Shown piece after piece: positions 39,986 through 50,171 of a DNA stretch of 64,000 nt. Numbering within the stretch: position 1 is the first letter of the stretch; every line of letters starts with the position of its first letter. A model generated the notes under the pieces. It ran no database searches, had not been told where the DNA came from, and was given only the letters and a program-made list of their open reading frames with translations. The DNA is from Candidatus Thiovulum stygium. GTDB taxonomy: Bacteria; Campylobacterota; Campylobacteria; Campylobacterales; Thiovulaceae. The stretch lies in NCBI GenBank assembly GCA_021582295.1, contig CP091137.1, positions 84,970 through 148,969 of the forward strand, written 5' to 3'. Made by a program: the position numbers and the translations under genes.

Positions 39986-40552
39986 TTATTTAATTTTTTC
40001 CATATACTCGCCCTCGATAGTATTCACTCGAATACGATCTCCTTCAAGAATATGAAACGGAACTTGAACAACAGCACCAGAATTTAAAGTTGCAGGTTTT
40101 CGTCCGCCTTGTGTATCACCTTTAAAATTTGGAGGAGTTTCAACAACTTCTAATTCGATAACCTCATCAACATCAACAGAAATCGGTTTGCCATTATGTA
40201 AAACGACATTAACAGTTGAACCGTCGATAAGCCATTTAACGGTATCACCAACTTGTTCTTCAGCCAAACCTATTTGTTCATAAGTTGTTGTATCCATAAA
40301 TTGAAGCATATCACCATCTCGATATAAATATTGCATAGTTTTATATTCTAACATTGGTTCTTGACATTTATCACCAGCATGAAAAGTCTTATCAACAACT
40401 CGTCCGTTAATTAAGCTTTTGATTTTTGTTCTAACGAAAGCTGCACCTTTACCAGGTTTAACATGTTGATATTCAGTAATTCTATAAGGAATACCGTCCA
40501 TTTCAATTTTGAGACCTTTTTTAAGATCTCCCATTCCATAATTTAGAGCCAT
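39986..40552 (-). CDS. efp: Elongation factor P
   Basis: About 188 residues from the ATG at 40552 ([20 protein letters not shown]). A longer in-frame start at 40591 would add 13 unlikely residues. The tip of domain I reads [17 protein letters not shown] with the modified-lysine position in PGKG. The C-terminal domain ends [18 protein letters not shown]. It rescues ribosomes stalled at consecutive prolines. The enzymes that modify the lysine are not in the window. Confidence 0.95.
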   Translation of the reverse strand: MALNYGMGDLKKGLKIEMDGIPYRITEYQHVKPGKGAAFVRTKIKSLINGRVVDKTFHAGDKCQEPMLEYKTMQYLYRDGDMLQFMDTTTYEQIGLAEEQVGDTVKWLIDGSTVNVVLHNGKPISVDVDEVIELEVVETPPNFKGDTQGGRKPATLNSGAVVQVPFHILEGDRIRVNTIEGEYMEKIK

Positions 40553-40609
40553 TTTTTGACTATCTCCAGTTTTTAAGACTATTATAACCAAATAGTAATA
40601 ATATAGTTA

Positions 40610-41701
40610 TTATTTCGCATTTATAAATATATGAAACATAGCTCCAGTCGAAGAATTTTCAGCAAAAATTCGACCACCATTGGCTTCAACCATTTTTTTC
40701 ACAATGTTTAAACCTAAACCCATTCCAGATTGAGTTTTACCACTTATAAAAGGTTTAAAAAGATTTTTAAGAATATGTTCTTGAATTCCTCCGCCATTAT
40801 CTTCAATTCTAATGTTTAAAACAGAATTCTGCAAACTTGCAAAAATTTCAACTTTTCTTTCGCTAAAAGATAAATTTGAAATTGCTAACTGTTCAAGCGA
40901 GTTTTTAATAATTATTAAAAAGATCTTTATTAATTGAGCTCGTGGAAATTTTATATTTAAAGAATCGTCAAGACAATGAATTCTTTTGAAGTTTAAATCT
41001 ATTAAATCTTTATTAAAATATATATTAGCTATATATTTAGATTGATGAGATAAAAATAAAAAAACATCATAAACTATATCTTTTAAATCAAGAGTTTGAG
41101 AAATTTCATGACAATTTGAACCATATTCTTGTAATAAATCTATAATTGTTTGAATTCTTTCAACTCCATTTTGAATCGCGGTTAAATTTTCTGAAAAAAG
41201 TTCTTTTAATTCAATGTTATTAATCAAATCGATATCCATTTCCATTAAATCAGCACTTCCGCGAATATATGTCAGTGGAGTATTAACTTCATGAGTTAAA
41301 CCAAGCGATAATTCTCCAATTGAGATCATTTTGGCTTGTAAAGATTCTCTTTCTCGCTGTTCTTCGAATTCTGTTATATCAACAAAAGTATAAATATATA
41401 AACAGTTTCTTTCTAAATATGTAATATTAAAATAGGCATTAAAAATATATGAATTAAGTCCTTTACTAAAACTTATTCTTTTTGATTGATAGGGTTTTAA
41501 AAGCATTTCATCAATCCATTTATCATTTATATTTGGAACTATATCTCTAATATCTATTTCTTGTTGTTTAGTTACCTCAAAAAAGTTTTCAAAACTTCGA
41601 TTCCAACTAATTAATTGATAATCTCCTAAAGTAGCAAAAGAGATCATTGGTTGAGCATCTAATAATTTTTTAATTAAATGAAAGTCATGGCTTATTGTCA
41701 T
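40610..41701 (-). CDS. PAS-containing sensor histidine kinase
   Basis: 363 residues, no transmembrane helix, so cytoplasmic. An N-terminal PAS-like domain (residues 1-110, TLGDYQLISWNRSFENFFEV) is followed by the dimerisation helix with phosphorylated His (LGLTHEVNTPLTYIRGSADL, near 137). The ATPase domain has N box IIKNSLEQLA, G1 IEDNGGGI, F box LFKPFISGK and G2 GMGLGLNIVKKMVEANGG. No response regulator is adjacent, so its partner and signal are unknown. Confidence 0.88.
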   Translation of the reverse strand: MTISHDFHLIKKLLDAQPMISFATLGDYQLISWNRSFENFFEVTKQQEIDIRDIVPNINDKWIDEMLLKPYQSKRISFSKGLNSYIFNAYFNITYLERNCLYIYTFVDITEFEEQRERESLQAKMISIGELSLGLTHEVNTPLTYIRGSADLMEMDIDLINNIELKELFSENLTAIQNGVERIQTIIDLLQEYGSNCHEISQTLDLKDIVYDVFLFLSHQSKYIANIYFNKDLIDLNFKRIHCLDDSLNIKFPRAQLIKIFLIIIKNSLEQLAISNLSFSERKVEIFASLQNSVLNIRIEDNGGGIQEHILKNLFKPFISGKTQSGMGLGLNIVKKMVEANGGRIFAENSSTGAMFHIFINAK

Positions 41702-41854
41702 TAAATTTATAACACAGAATTAGTTCTATGTTTGCCCCCTTTTATATTTTTATCTTATTTATAAAAACTATAATCAAATAAGATCGGCTATATTGAAATT
41801 ATCGCATAACTTTAAATGTTTATGATGAAATAGTAAAAATTAAGAAAAGAGAAA

Positions 41855-41881
41855 CACTTCACGACTTAATTGTCGGAAGTG
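41855..41881 (-). terminator. Terminator of the giant repeat lipoprotein
   Basis: On the minus strand CACTTC/GAAGTG and an inner CGAC/GTCG stem with one bulge are followed by a T-rich run (TTTCTCTTTTCTT). It lies 27 bases after the stop at 41908. Confidence 0.65.
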
Positions 41882-41907
41882 CTGTAATTTAAAAAGTGAG
41901 AGAAGAT

Positions 41908-44900
41908 TTAATTTGGATTTGTTGCATATCCAATTTGAATAATTAATGAATAAATACTTGTTGATATTTGAGTATCTAGACAGTTTAATTGTAAATCGGC
42001 ATCGTAAATAAAGGTTGTTGTACAAATATTAAATATTGTGTTAAATGATAATTTATCAGGTACATTTTCAAAATAATCTATCATTTGCGGAATGTCATTT
42101 TTTGAACCAGCATAAATTTTAGTTGTATTCGCATCAGCTTCAAGATAAGTTATATTAATTCCATTGTAATTAGGAAAATTAATATCAAAATTCAAGATTA
42201 AATCTTTCTGATTTGATGTATTTGCAACAGGTTGATAATCTTTATTGAAAAGTAAGTTACGAATTTTAACTATATTAGAATCAGCTATTGGAAACGACAA
42301 TGAAAATAGTAAATCATATATAGTCATTACCTTATTTTGAAAATCTATTTCTTGATACATATTTGTATTTGCAAAAATCAAATCTTTTAAAGTTACAAAA
42401 GTATTAAAACGATTAGAGAAATCAAGAGAAGTTAGAATTTCTTTTATCATTTCAATTTGATTTAAAGTTTGATTAAAATCTTCAAGAGTGTCATTTGTAA
42501 AAAATATAGATTTCATAGTTTCTAAGTTAGAATCTTGAACAGAAAAATCTAAACTGAATAATAAATTCTTTGAAATATCTTTTGTATAATTTATATCACT
42601 ATATTTTACAAAATCAATGTTAAAAATCAAATCTTTTAATATTTGTTGATCTTTTACAATATCAAAATCAGTTGAGAAAATTAACTCTTTTAACTTTGTT
42701 AAATTTTGATCATATTTCTGATCAAAATCAACTAAAAATATCAGATCAGTAACTTTGCTTAAATCTTTATAAACATTAAAATCTTCAGCAAAAATAAGAG
42801 TTTTTAGCTTTTCGAGACTATCGTTTTGCTTTTGAACATCAAACGAAAAAATGAGATCTCTTAATTTTGTTAAGTTTTCATCTTGTTTTGAGAAATCAAG
42901 AGCAAAAAGCAAATCTTTAAGTTTTTCTTGAGTTGCTACATTTGAGAAATCTAAATTCGAAAAAATCAAATCTCTTAATTCTGATAAATTTGAATCTTGC
43001 ACCGAAAAATCTAAACTGAATAATAGATCTTTTAATTTTGATTGAAGTTCAACTTTTGAAAAATCTAAATTCGAAAAAATGAGATCTCTTAATTTTGTTA
43101 AGTTTTCATCTTGTTTTGAGAAATCAAGAGCAAAAAGCAAATCTTTAAGTTTTTCTTGAGTTGCTACATTTGAGAAATCTAAATTCGAAAAAATCAAATC
43201 TCTTAATTCTGATAAATTTGAATCTTGCACCGAAAAATCTAAACTGAATAATAGATCTTTTAATTTTGATTGAAGTTCAACTTTTGAAAAATCTAAATTC
43301 GAAAAAATGAGATCTCTTAATTTTGTTAAGTTTTCATCTTGTTTTGAGAAATCAAGAGCAAAAAGCAAATCTTTAAGTTTTTCTTGAGTTGCTACATTTG
43401 AGAAATCTAAATTCGAAAAAATCAAATCTCTTAATTCTGATAAATTTGAATCTTGCACCGAAAAATCTAAACTGAATAATAGATCTTTTAATTTTGATTG
43501 AAGTTCAACTTTTGAAAAATCTAAATTCGAAAAAATGAGATCTCTTAATTTTGTTAAGTTTTCATCTTGTTTTGAGAAATCAAGAGCAAAAAGCAAATCT
43601 TTAAGTTTTTCTTGAGTTGCTACATTTGAGAAATCTAAATTCGAAAAAATCAAATCTCTTAATTCTGATAAATTTGAATCTTGCACCGAAAAATCTAAAC
43701 TGAATAATAGATCTTTTAATTTTGATTGAAGTTCAACTTTTGAAAAATCTAAATTCGAAAAAATGAGATCTCTTAATTTTGTTAAGTTTTCATCTTGTTT
43801 TGAGAAATCAAGAGCAAAAAGCAAATCTTTAAGTTTTTCTTGAGTTGCTACATTTGAGAAATCTAAACTAAAAATCAAATCTCGCAATTCTGATAAATTT
43901 GAATCTTGCACCGAAAAATCTAAACTGAATAATAGATCTTTTAATTTTGATTGAAGTTCAACTTTTGAAAAATCTAAATTCGAAAAAATGAGATCTCTTA
44001 ATTTTGTTAAGTTTTCATCTTGTTTTGAGAAATCAAGAGCAAAAAGCAAATCTTTAAGTTTTTCTTGAGTTGTTACATTTGAGAAATCTAAACTAAAAAT
44101 CAAATCTCTTAATTCTGATAAATTTGAATCTTGCACCGAAAAATCTAAACTGAATAATAGATCTTTTAATTTTGATTGAAGTTCAACTTTTGAAAAATCT
44201 AAATTTGAGAAAATGAGATCTCTTAATTTTGTTAAGTTTTCATCTTGTTTTGAGAAATCAAGAGCAAAAAGCAAATCTTTAAGTTTTTCTTGAGTTGCTA
44301 CATTTGAGAAATCTAAATTCTAAAAATCAAATCTCGCAATTCTGATAAATTTGAATCTTGCACCGAAAAATCTAAACTGAATAATAGATCTTTTAATTTT
44401 GATTGAAGTTCAACTTTTGAAAAATCTAAATTCGAAAAAATGAGATCTCTTAATTTTGTTAAGTTTTCATCTTGTTTTGAGAAATCAAGAGCAAAAAGCA
44501 AATCTTTAAGTTTTTCTTGAGTTGTTACATTTGAGAAATCTAAATTCGAAAAAATCAAATCTCGCAATTCTGATAAATTTGAATCTTGCACCGAAAAATC
44601 TAAACTGAATAATAGATCTTTTAATTTTGATTGAAGTTCAACTTTTGAAAAATCTAAATTCGAAAAAATGAGATCTCTTAATTTTGTTAAGTTTTCATCT
44701 TGTTTTGAGAAATCAAGAGCAAAAGCAAATCTTTAAGTTTTTCTTGAGTTGTTACATTTGAGAAATCTAAATTCGAAAAATCAAATCTCGCAATTCTGAT
44801 AAATTTGAATCTTGCACCGAAAAATCTAAACTGAATAATAGATCTTTTAATTTTGATTGAAGTTCAACTTTTGAAAAATCTAAATTTGAGAAAATGAGAT

Positions 44901-47112
44901 CTCTTAATTTTGTTAAGTTTTCATCTTGTTTTGAGAAATCAAGAGCAAAAAGCAAATCTTTAAGTTTTTCTTGAGTTGTTACATTTGAGAAATCTAAACT
45001 AAAAATCAAATCTCGCAATTCTGATAAATTTGAATCTTGTTGAGATATATCTAAATTATAGATTAAGCTTTTTAACTTCGCGATATTTGTAGAATTTGCA
45101 AAATCTAATTGACTAAAAATCAAATTTTTAAGAATTGAAAGATTTGTGTCTTGTTTAGCAAAGTCCATTATTAAAGCTAAAAGTAGTTGAGTTGAACCAA
45201 AATCTTGATTAAAAATCAGGCTGTTTAGCCATTCCAAGTCTAAACTCAAATTCTTAAAATCGCGAATTAATTTTTCTGTTTCGTTAATGTCGGAAAAATT
45301 ATTTTCGCCAATAGCCAAATCTTTGTTAGTTTCAGTTGGAGTCGTTGGTGCTAAATCAGAATTTGTATTTGCCTCTGATGGAGCAGAAAACGGTGATCTC
45401 TCTTTTTCATTTTGCAAAATAGTCATTAGAGCATTATATTTAGCAATAGGCCACCACTTATTCAAATAAAATATAAATTTAGGGCTTTCTATTGTTATAT
45501 TATTATTTTCTGTTGAATTCATCTCATTATTTTCAACACTGTTATTACCACCAGAACTATTATTCTGCTCTGCAATATTGTCAATTTCATTATTTAAAAG
45601 ATTTTCAGCATTTGTGATACTTTTTGTTAAATTAACTTCTAATTCTTTTAGAGAATTATTCAAATCAATATTATTAGGCTCATATTTTAGAATCAAATTA
45701 ACTATCGATCTATTTGTATCATTTGAATCGTAATAATCTCGAAATGCTGATAAAATACTATTAATAGATATATTTAATTCGCTTAAAATATTAAATATTT
45801 TCGCATTAGCATCAACAACCTCATCAGAAAGAACATTTTTAAAATCTGAAAGAGTTAAATTTCCATCTTTTTTAAGTGTTTTACTAATTTCGTTAGCTAA
45901 AGTATCTAGTCCTCCTATTATAAAAAGTGCCTTAGAAATATTATCAGCTTCTTTACCTAGTGCTTCAATTTCAGACTCATTTTTATCTTTAAAATTTGAT
46001 AATTTACTTTCAATTTTTGATGTTGCAAGTTCAGTAGCTTTTGCAATATTAGAAATATCAACAGTTCGTATATTTCTAATCAAAAATATAATTTTAATAT
46101 TACTATTTAAAGCCGATCTTAATTTAATTAATGTCGCAACAAATATATCCATTTGATTTTTTGAATTTTGATTTTTACTTTTATTTATATCATTTGCTCC
46201 AATTTCTGGAATCAAAATCATTGCAGAATCTAAAACTTGAGAAAAATCGCTACTTTTATTACTATCATTTTGTTCAGCAATTGCTGTTGCCAACGAAGAA
46301 TATAAAGTATCTATTGCAAAATTAAACGGCACAGAAGAACTGTTATCTTCCAAATTAATATTCTCTTCTGAAACAGCTTTTGCCAATATTTCAGCAGTTT
46401 TTTGAATTTGTAAAGCATATAAATATAGTGATAAGCTTCTATTTAATTCATCACTACTTTTATTGTTTTCATTTTTTAGTTCAGCAATATAATCAGAATC
46501 AACTTGATCTTCACTAATTGAAAGTTGTCTTGCAACTATTTTTTTAGCTTCAGATATATTTATATCATTTGAAACAGAAATATAATATGCAAGTGTTGTT
46601 ATTGGACTAATAGAAATATTTATATAGTTATTAATCAAATTATTAAATTCGGTTTCAGAAATATTATTTTCAAAAACAAGAGCCTGACTTCGTTCAATTC
46701 TTGAAATTAAGGTTCCTTCAAATTTTTCGCCTGTATCAATATCAATTCCGCCAGAAGCAGAAATATTAAATTCTGGATCAGTAATATTCTCATCTAAAAC
46801 TGTTCGCCAAGAACCATCTTCAGCAGTAGATATATTTTTATATGAATTAATATAAATATTTGCATTTTTGATATATCCGTCAAATGCCACACCTGACAAA
46901 TATAGTGATTTTAAAATTTTAGTTATATTAGTTTCAGGAGTTGATATATTTGATTCATTGTTTTCAGGCTTGGTTATATTACTGTCGTTATTGTCGGTTT
47001 TGTTCTCATCGATTTTCGAGGTTTCACTACTATTATTTGAACTGCTACTACAACCAGCCAAAAAATAGAGAGAAAAAATAGAAAAAAGAGTTATGAACAT
47101 TTTTGTAATCAT
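41908..47112 (-). CDS. Giant repeat lipoprotein (LDFS repeats), broken by three one-base losses
   Basis: About 1,735 codons if restored. The N-terminus is a lipoprotein signal (LYFLAGCSSSS) and an Asn/Thr-rich linker. A domain shared with the lipoprotein at 26015 follows (LSGVAFDGYIKNANIYI, ASGGIDIDTGEKFEGTL, ISPITTLAYY). A helical region precedes the repeats. These are alternating 18- and 20-residue units (LDFSKQDENLTKLRDLIF, LDFSKVELQSKLKDLLF and two variants) that make a 76-residue, 228-bp super-repeat, about ten copies, then degenerate copies. Frame breaks occur at 44717-44721, 44773-44779 and 44322-44330; the three together restore the original frame. The C-terminal 70 residues (from FDINFPNYNGINIT) are unique. 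Surface adhesion or tethering is inferred only from architecture. Confidence 0.7.
42840..45030. repeat. 228-bp tandem super-repeat, about 9.6 copies
   Basis: Landmark AGCAAAAAGC recurs at exactly 228-base steps (for example 42901, 43129, 43357). Copies are nearly identical. Two length variants alternate (one codon more or less at the LIFS(N)LDF junction). The near-identity implies recent amplification or gene conversion and makes assembly uncertain. Confidence 0.9.
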
Positions 47113-47146
47113 GTGAGAGCCTTTTTTGAAAAAGAGATGAGGTTGT

Positions 47147-47166
47147 GAGAGGTTATAGAACCTCTC
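47147..47166. terminator. Hairpin GAGAGGTT-ATAG-AACCTCTC
   Basis: An 8-bp perfect stem lying between the 47268 gene and the giant lipoprotein gene, next to an octamer copy (47136-47143). It suits a terminator for the leftward gene ending at 47268. Confidence 0.55.
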
Positions 47167-47267
47167 GAAAAAAATCTATTAAATTTATATATGAAAAAAC
47201 TTAACAGTTGTTTTGTTAAGTTTGAGTGTATAGATAGAGCTTCTTTTTTATAATTTGCGATTAATTG

Positions 47268-48320
47268 TTATTGATTGCAGAGTCTTTGTTTTACCCACAT
47301 ACCAGCACCAGCAGGAATTGATTGAGCTGTTTCACCATTTTCTGTATCATTTACCCATTTATTATTAGTTCCATTTTCTTCTGTTGACCAGTGGTAGATA
47401 GAGACAAAATAACATTCACTATGTTTATTTAAAAGGTCTTCAAAATAGTAACTTGTTGTATTATCTGCTTCACCTAAAGTTGCAGTAATATTTACATCTT
47501 TACCTGTGCTATTTCCAAGAAGAACCCATTCCTCTTTTGTAGGAACGAGAGCAATAATTTGATTAAATTTTGAAGTATTAACTTCTACTGAAGTATTAAA
47601 ATCACTAGTTAAAGTTGTGTTGTAGTCAGAAGCCATTACATCATAAAGTGATCCTTTTGTATTTGCAGAAGTTCTTGTTCTAACCCAGTAACCTAAACCA
47701 GCTTCCATTCTATCTGGATATGAAATCCAATTGTAACTTGATGATGAATTTAAATCCCAGCCCCAAATCATTGTTGCTTTATTAAGAATAATAATCTCTT
47801 TTGCATTTGTATGAAGTCCAGCAGGAATAGTAATTAAATTCCAAGTATTGTTTTTAATAGAAACATTTGCATCAGTTGGACTTGTGCCAAGATTTCTAAG
47901 AAGAGAGAAATTTCCATAAACACCATTTGTTCGATTGCCATCGCGATCAAAAATTAATTTTAAATTATTTCGAGTATTGCCTCTGATTTTTTTAACAGCT
48001 TCAGTAACATTTAAATCATTACCAGTAATATGTTCTTTACCAGCTTTAATTTTGTAATAAAAAACTGTTCCACTAGTATTAAAGTCATATGTTAGAGTTA
48101 TGTTATCTTCTGTTGTGTTATTTTCGATTGTGAAATTGTTATCACTTGCAGTTGAATTGAAATCTGTTGCAGTTTCGTTAAACTCGATTTTAACCATACT
48201 ATATGTTGTTAAATCAAGAGATGCTTTTGAAACATTTATGTCAGCATTCAAACCTGTTGCTAAAAGAGAAAAAGTTGCTAACGAGAGAGCCGATTTTTTT
48301 ATAAAATCTTTTTTTGCCAT
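47268..48320 (-). CDS. Secreted protein with two GWNL-type modules
   Basis: The ATG at 48320 is chosen because it starts a clean signal peptide (MAKKDFIKKSALSLATFSLL, cleavage after LNA) and has AGGAAT ahead. About 350 residues. After a beta-type Asn/Thr-rich region come two related modules: TWNLITIPAGLHTNAKEI...WGWDL...GYWVRTRTS, and EWVLLGNSTGKD...IYHWSTEENG...GAGMWVKQRL. The same pattern is found in the genes at 54823, 58083 and 61393. Function unknown; exported, probably surface-associated. Confidence 0.65.
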   Translation of the reverse strand: MAKKDFIKKSALSLATFSLLATGLNADINVSKASLDLTTYSMVKIEFNETATDFNSTASDNNFTIENNTTEDNITLTYDFNTSGTVFYYKIKAGKEHITGNDLNVTEAVKKIRGNTRNNLKLIFDRDGNRTNGVYGNFSLLRNLGTSPTDANVSIKNNTWNLITIPAGLHTNAKEIIILNKATMIWGWDLNSSSSYNWISYPDRMEAGLGYWVRTRTSANTKGSLYDVMASDYNTTLTSDFNTSVEVNTSKFNQIIALVPTKEEWVLLGNSTGKDVNITATLGEADNTTSYYFEDLLNKHSECYFVSIYHWSTEENGTNNKWVNDTENGETAQSIPAGAGMWVKQRLCNQ

Positions 48321-48474
48321 AGGATAATTCCTTTGTATTATTTGATTTTTAATCGTCCAAAATTTTAGCATGATTAAGATTACAAATCTAATACAAATTA
48401 ATAAATGATTTATAGTTTATTAAAACTAGATATCTCTATAAAAGTTTATTCAGAATTGATAATGAATTAAAAAT

Positions 48475-48494
48475 GGAACAGTTTAAACTGTTCC
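48475..48494. terminator. Perfect palindrome GGAACAG-TTTAAA-CTGTTCC
   Basis: A 20-bp perfect palindrome 21 bases after the pglC stop (leftward). The same GGAACAG/CTGTTCC stem with another loop recurs at 57910-57933 and 61346-61369. Confidence 0.6.
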
Positions 48495-48515
48495 GCAGGA
48501 TTATTAAGTTTTTAT

Positions 48516-49130
48516 TTATTTTGTTAAAGTGCCAATAAATTTTTCAGCAGTAGCTTTGCCTTTTTGATTTATATCGCTTCTTCTAATAACTTTCCAAATT
48601 GTTAAAAAAATAATATATAAATCTAATTTTAATGAAATATTTCTAGCATAAAAAACATCATATCTAAAACGATTTTTCCAACTTAAATTATTTCTGCCTT
48701 TAATTTGTGCAAGTCCAGAAATACCAGATTTGACGGAATGTCGCTCTTTTTGAAAATTAGAATATCGAGGCAAATATTCGATTAAGAGCGGTCGAGGTCC
48801 AATAAATGACATTTCGCCAAATACAACATTCAAAAGTTGAGGCAATTCGTCAAGTGATAAACTTCTAATAATTTTGCCAAGACCTTTTAGTCGCATTTCA
48901 TCAGGTAGCAATTCCCCATTTTGGTCTCGTTCATTTGTCATTGTTCTGAATTTCCAAATTTTAAAAATTTGTTCGTTTAAACCTGGACGAGATTGTCTGA
49001 AAAAAATTGGCGAACCGATAAAAAGACGAATCAATAAAGCTGTTAATAAAATTACAGGTAATAATAAAATTAAAAGTGTAATTGCGAATAATTTATCTAA
49101 AATAGGTTTGAAAAAATTTCTATAAAACAT
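48516..49130 (-). CDS. pglC: PglC-type undecaprenyl-phosphate sugar-1-phosphate transferase
   Basis: 204 residues, the minimal monotopic phosphoglycosyl transferase. An N-terminal re-entrant helix (residues 12-38) is followed by GSPIFFRQSRPGLNEQIF, FKIWKFRTM, the catalytic Asp-Glu in SLDELPQLLNV, and GEMSFIGPRPLL, PGIS-like KSGISGLAQIKGRN. It transfers a sugar phosphate (bacillosamine type in Campylobacter) to the lipid carrier, starting N-glycan or surface-polysaccharide synthesis. The specific sugar is not proven. No other pgl gene is next to it. Confidence 0.82.
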   Translation of the reverse strand: MFYRNFFKPILDKLFAITLLILLLPVILLTALLIRLFIGSPIFFRQSRPGLNEQIFKIWKFRTMTNERDQNGELLPDEMRLKGLGKIIRSLSLDELPQLLNVVFGEMSFIGPRPLLIEYLPRYSNFQKERHSVKSGISGLAQIKGRNNLSWKNRFRYDVFYARNISLKLDLYIIFLTIWKVIRRSDINQKGKATAEKFIGTLTK

Positions 49131-49199
49131 TAATTGAAAACCTCATCATTTTAAATCTTTCACCCATAAAAGCTGGATCAATCAAAATTTTTGCACGAT

Positions 49200-50171
49200 T
49201 TAATTCAGAATTATAAACTTGATTATTACTTTTTTTAAAATATCTTCAAGTAAATCAGTAATTCCAAATTCAACAAGAGCTTTCATTTGAGTTTTGTAAT
49301 CTACAAAATTCCAATTAGCCAAAATAAAAGAATCTCGCAAAAATTCAAAATGAACATCAAAAGTTATATCACTAATTTTATAAAAATGGTTTAAATTCAA
49401 ACTATCTTGAAATATTTTAAAAAACGGAACTGTTTGATGTTTTTGATAAACTCTAACTGAAAAATCATTTCGATGTATTAAATCGCCATAATCAAAAGTT
49501 ATAAATTCAGCTTTGCCATTATTTATTATAGATTTTTGCATAGTTTTAGCAAAATTATAATAATCATATACTATTTCTCCACGATTAAAATTATATTTTT
49601 TTGCAATTTCGAGAATTTCTTTAAAATCGCGAATATCTTCAATATTATTTACTTCTGATATATCTAAAAATTCAATTATATTTTTAGATATATTAAAAAA
49701 TGCCAATTTATTTTGATAAATCAAATCGCAAGGAAAAGCATCAAAAATTTCATTTGCAACGAAGAAAATCTCACTGCTTTTTAAATTATCGAGAGATTCT
49801 AAAATCTCAATTTTAATTTGATCTCCAAATGCATTTTTTAAATATTCAGTTTGAGCTTCACGAAGATTTTTATATTTTTCAATAATGACAAATCTCATTA
49901 AATATATTAAATCTGGTTCATAAGTATAAATAATTTGAATAATATCAGCGATGAGGTAACCGTGATGAGCTCCAATTTCGCAAACAGTTAAATTTTGAGA
50001 AAACTTTTTATTTTTGATACTTTTTAAAATTTCAAGTGCGATAGAACCGCCAAATAAAATAGAACTAGAAACAGCTGTATAAAAATCGCCGTTTTTACCA
50101 ATTTCACGATAATTTGTATAATAGCCATCGGCTCCGTAGAGCCAATTTTCCATATATTTTTTAAATCGCAT
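49200..50171 (-). CDS. MidA-like SAM-dependent methyltransferase
   Basis: 323 residues. DFYTAVSSSILFGGSIA near 30, the SAM site VCEIGAHHGYLIADII near 63, FVIIEKYKNLREAQ, and SSEIFFVANEIFDAFPCD near 132 follow the MidA/NDUFAF7 (DUF185) pattern. Mitochondrial relatives methylate a complex I subunit; the bacterial substrate is unknown. The ATG overlaps the stop of the upstream lipoprotein gene by one base (TAATG), so they are translated together. Confidence 0.75.
   Translation of the reverse strand: MRFKKYMENWLYGADGYYTNYREIGKNGDFYTAVSSSILFGGSIALEILKSIKNKKFSQNLTVCEIGAHHGYLIADIIQIIYTYEPDLIYLMRFVIIEKYKNLREAQTEYLKNAFGDQIKIEILESLDNLKSSEIFFVANEIFDAFPCDLIYQNKLAFFNISKNIIEFLDISEVNNIEDIRDFKEILEIAKKYNFNRGEIVYDYYNFAKTMQKSIINNGKAEFITFDYGDLIHRNDFSVRVYQKHQTVPFFKIFQDSLNLNHFYKISDITFDVHFEFLRDSFILANWNFVDYKTQMKALVEFGITDLLEDILKKVIIKFIILN

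Noticed and set aside
42840..45030. CRISPR array
   Set aside because: The repeats are 228 bp, in frame, coding and contiguous, without unique spacers or cas genes.
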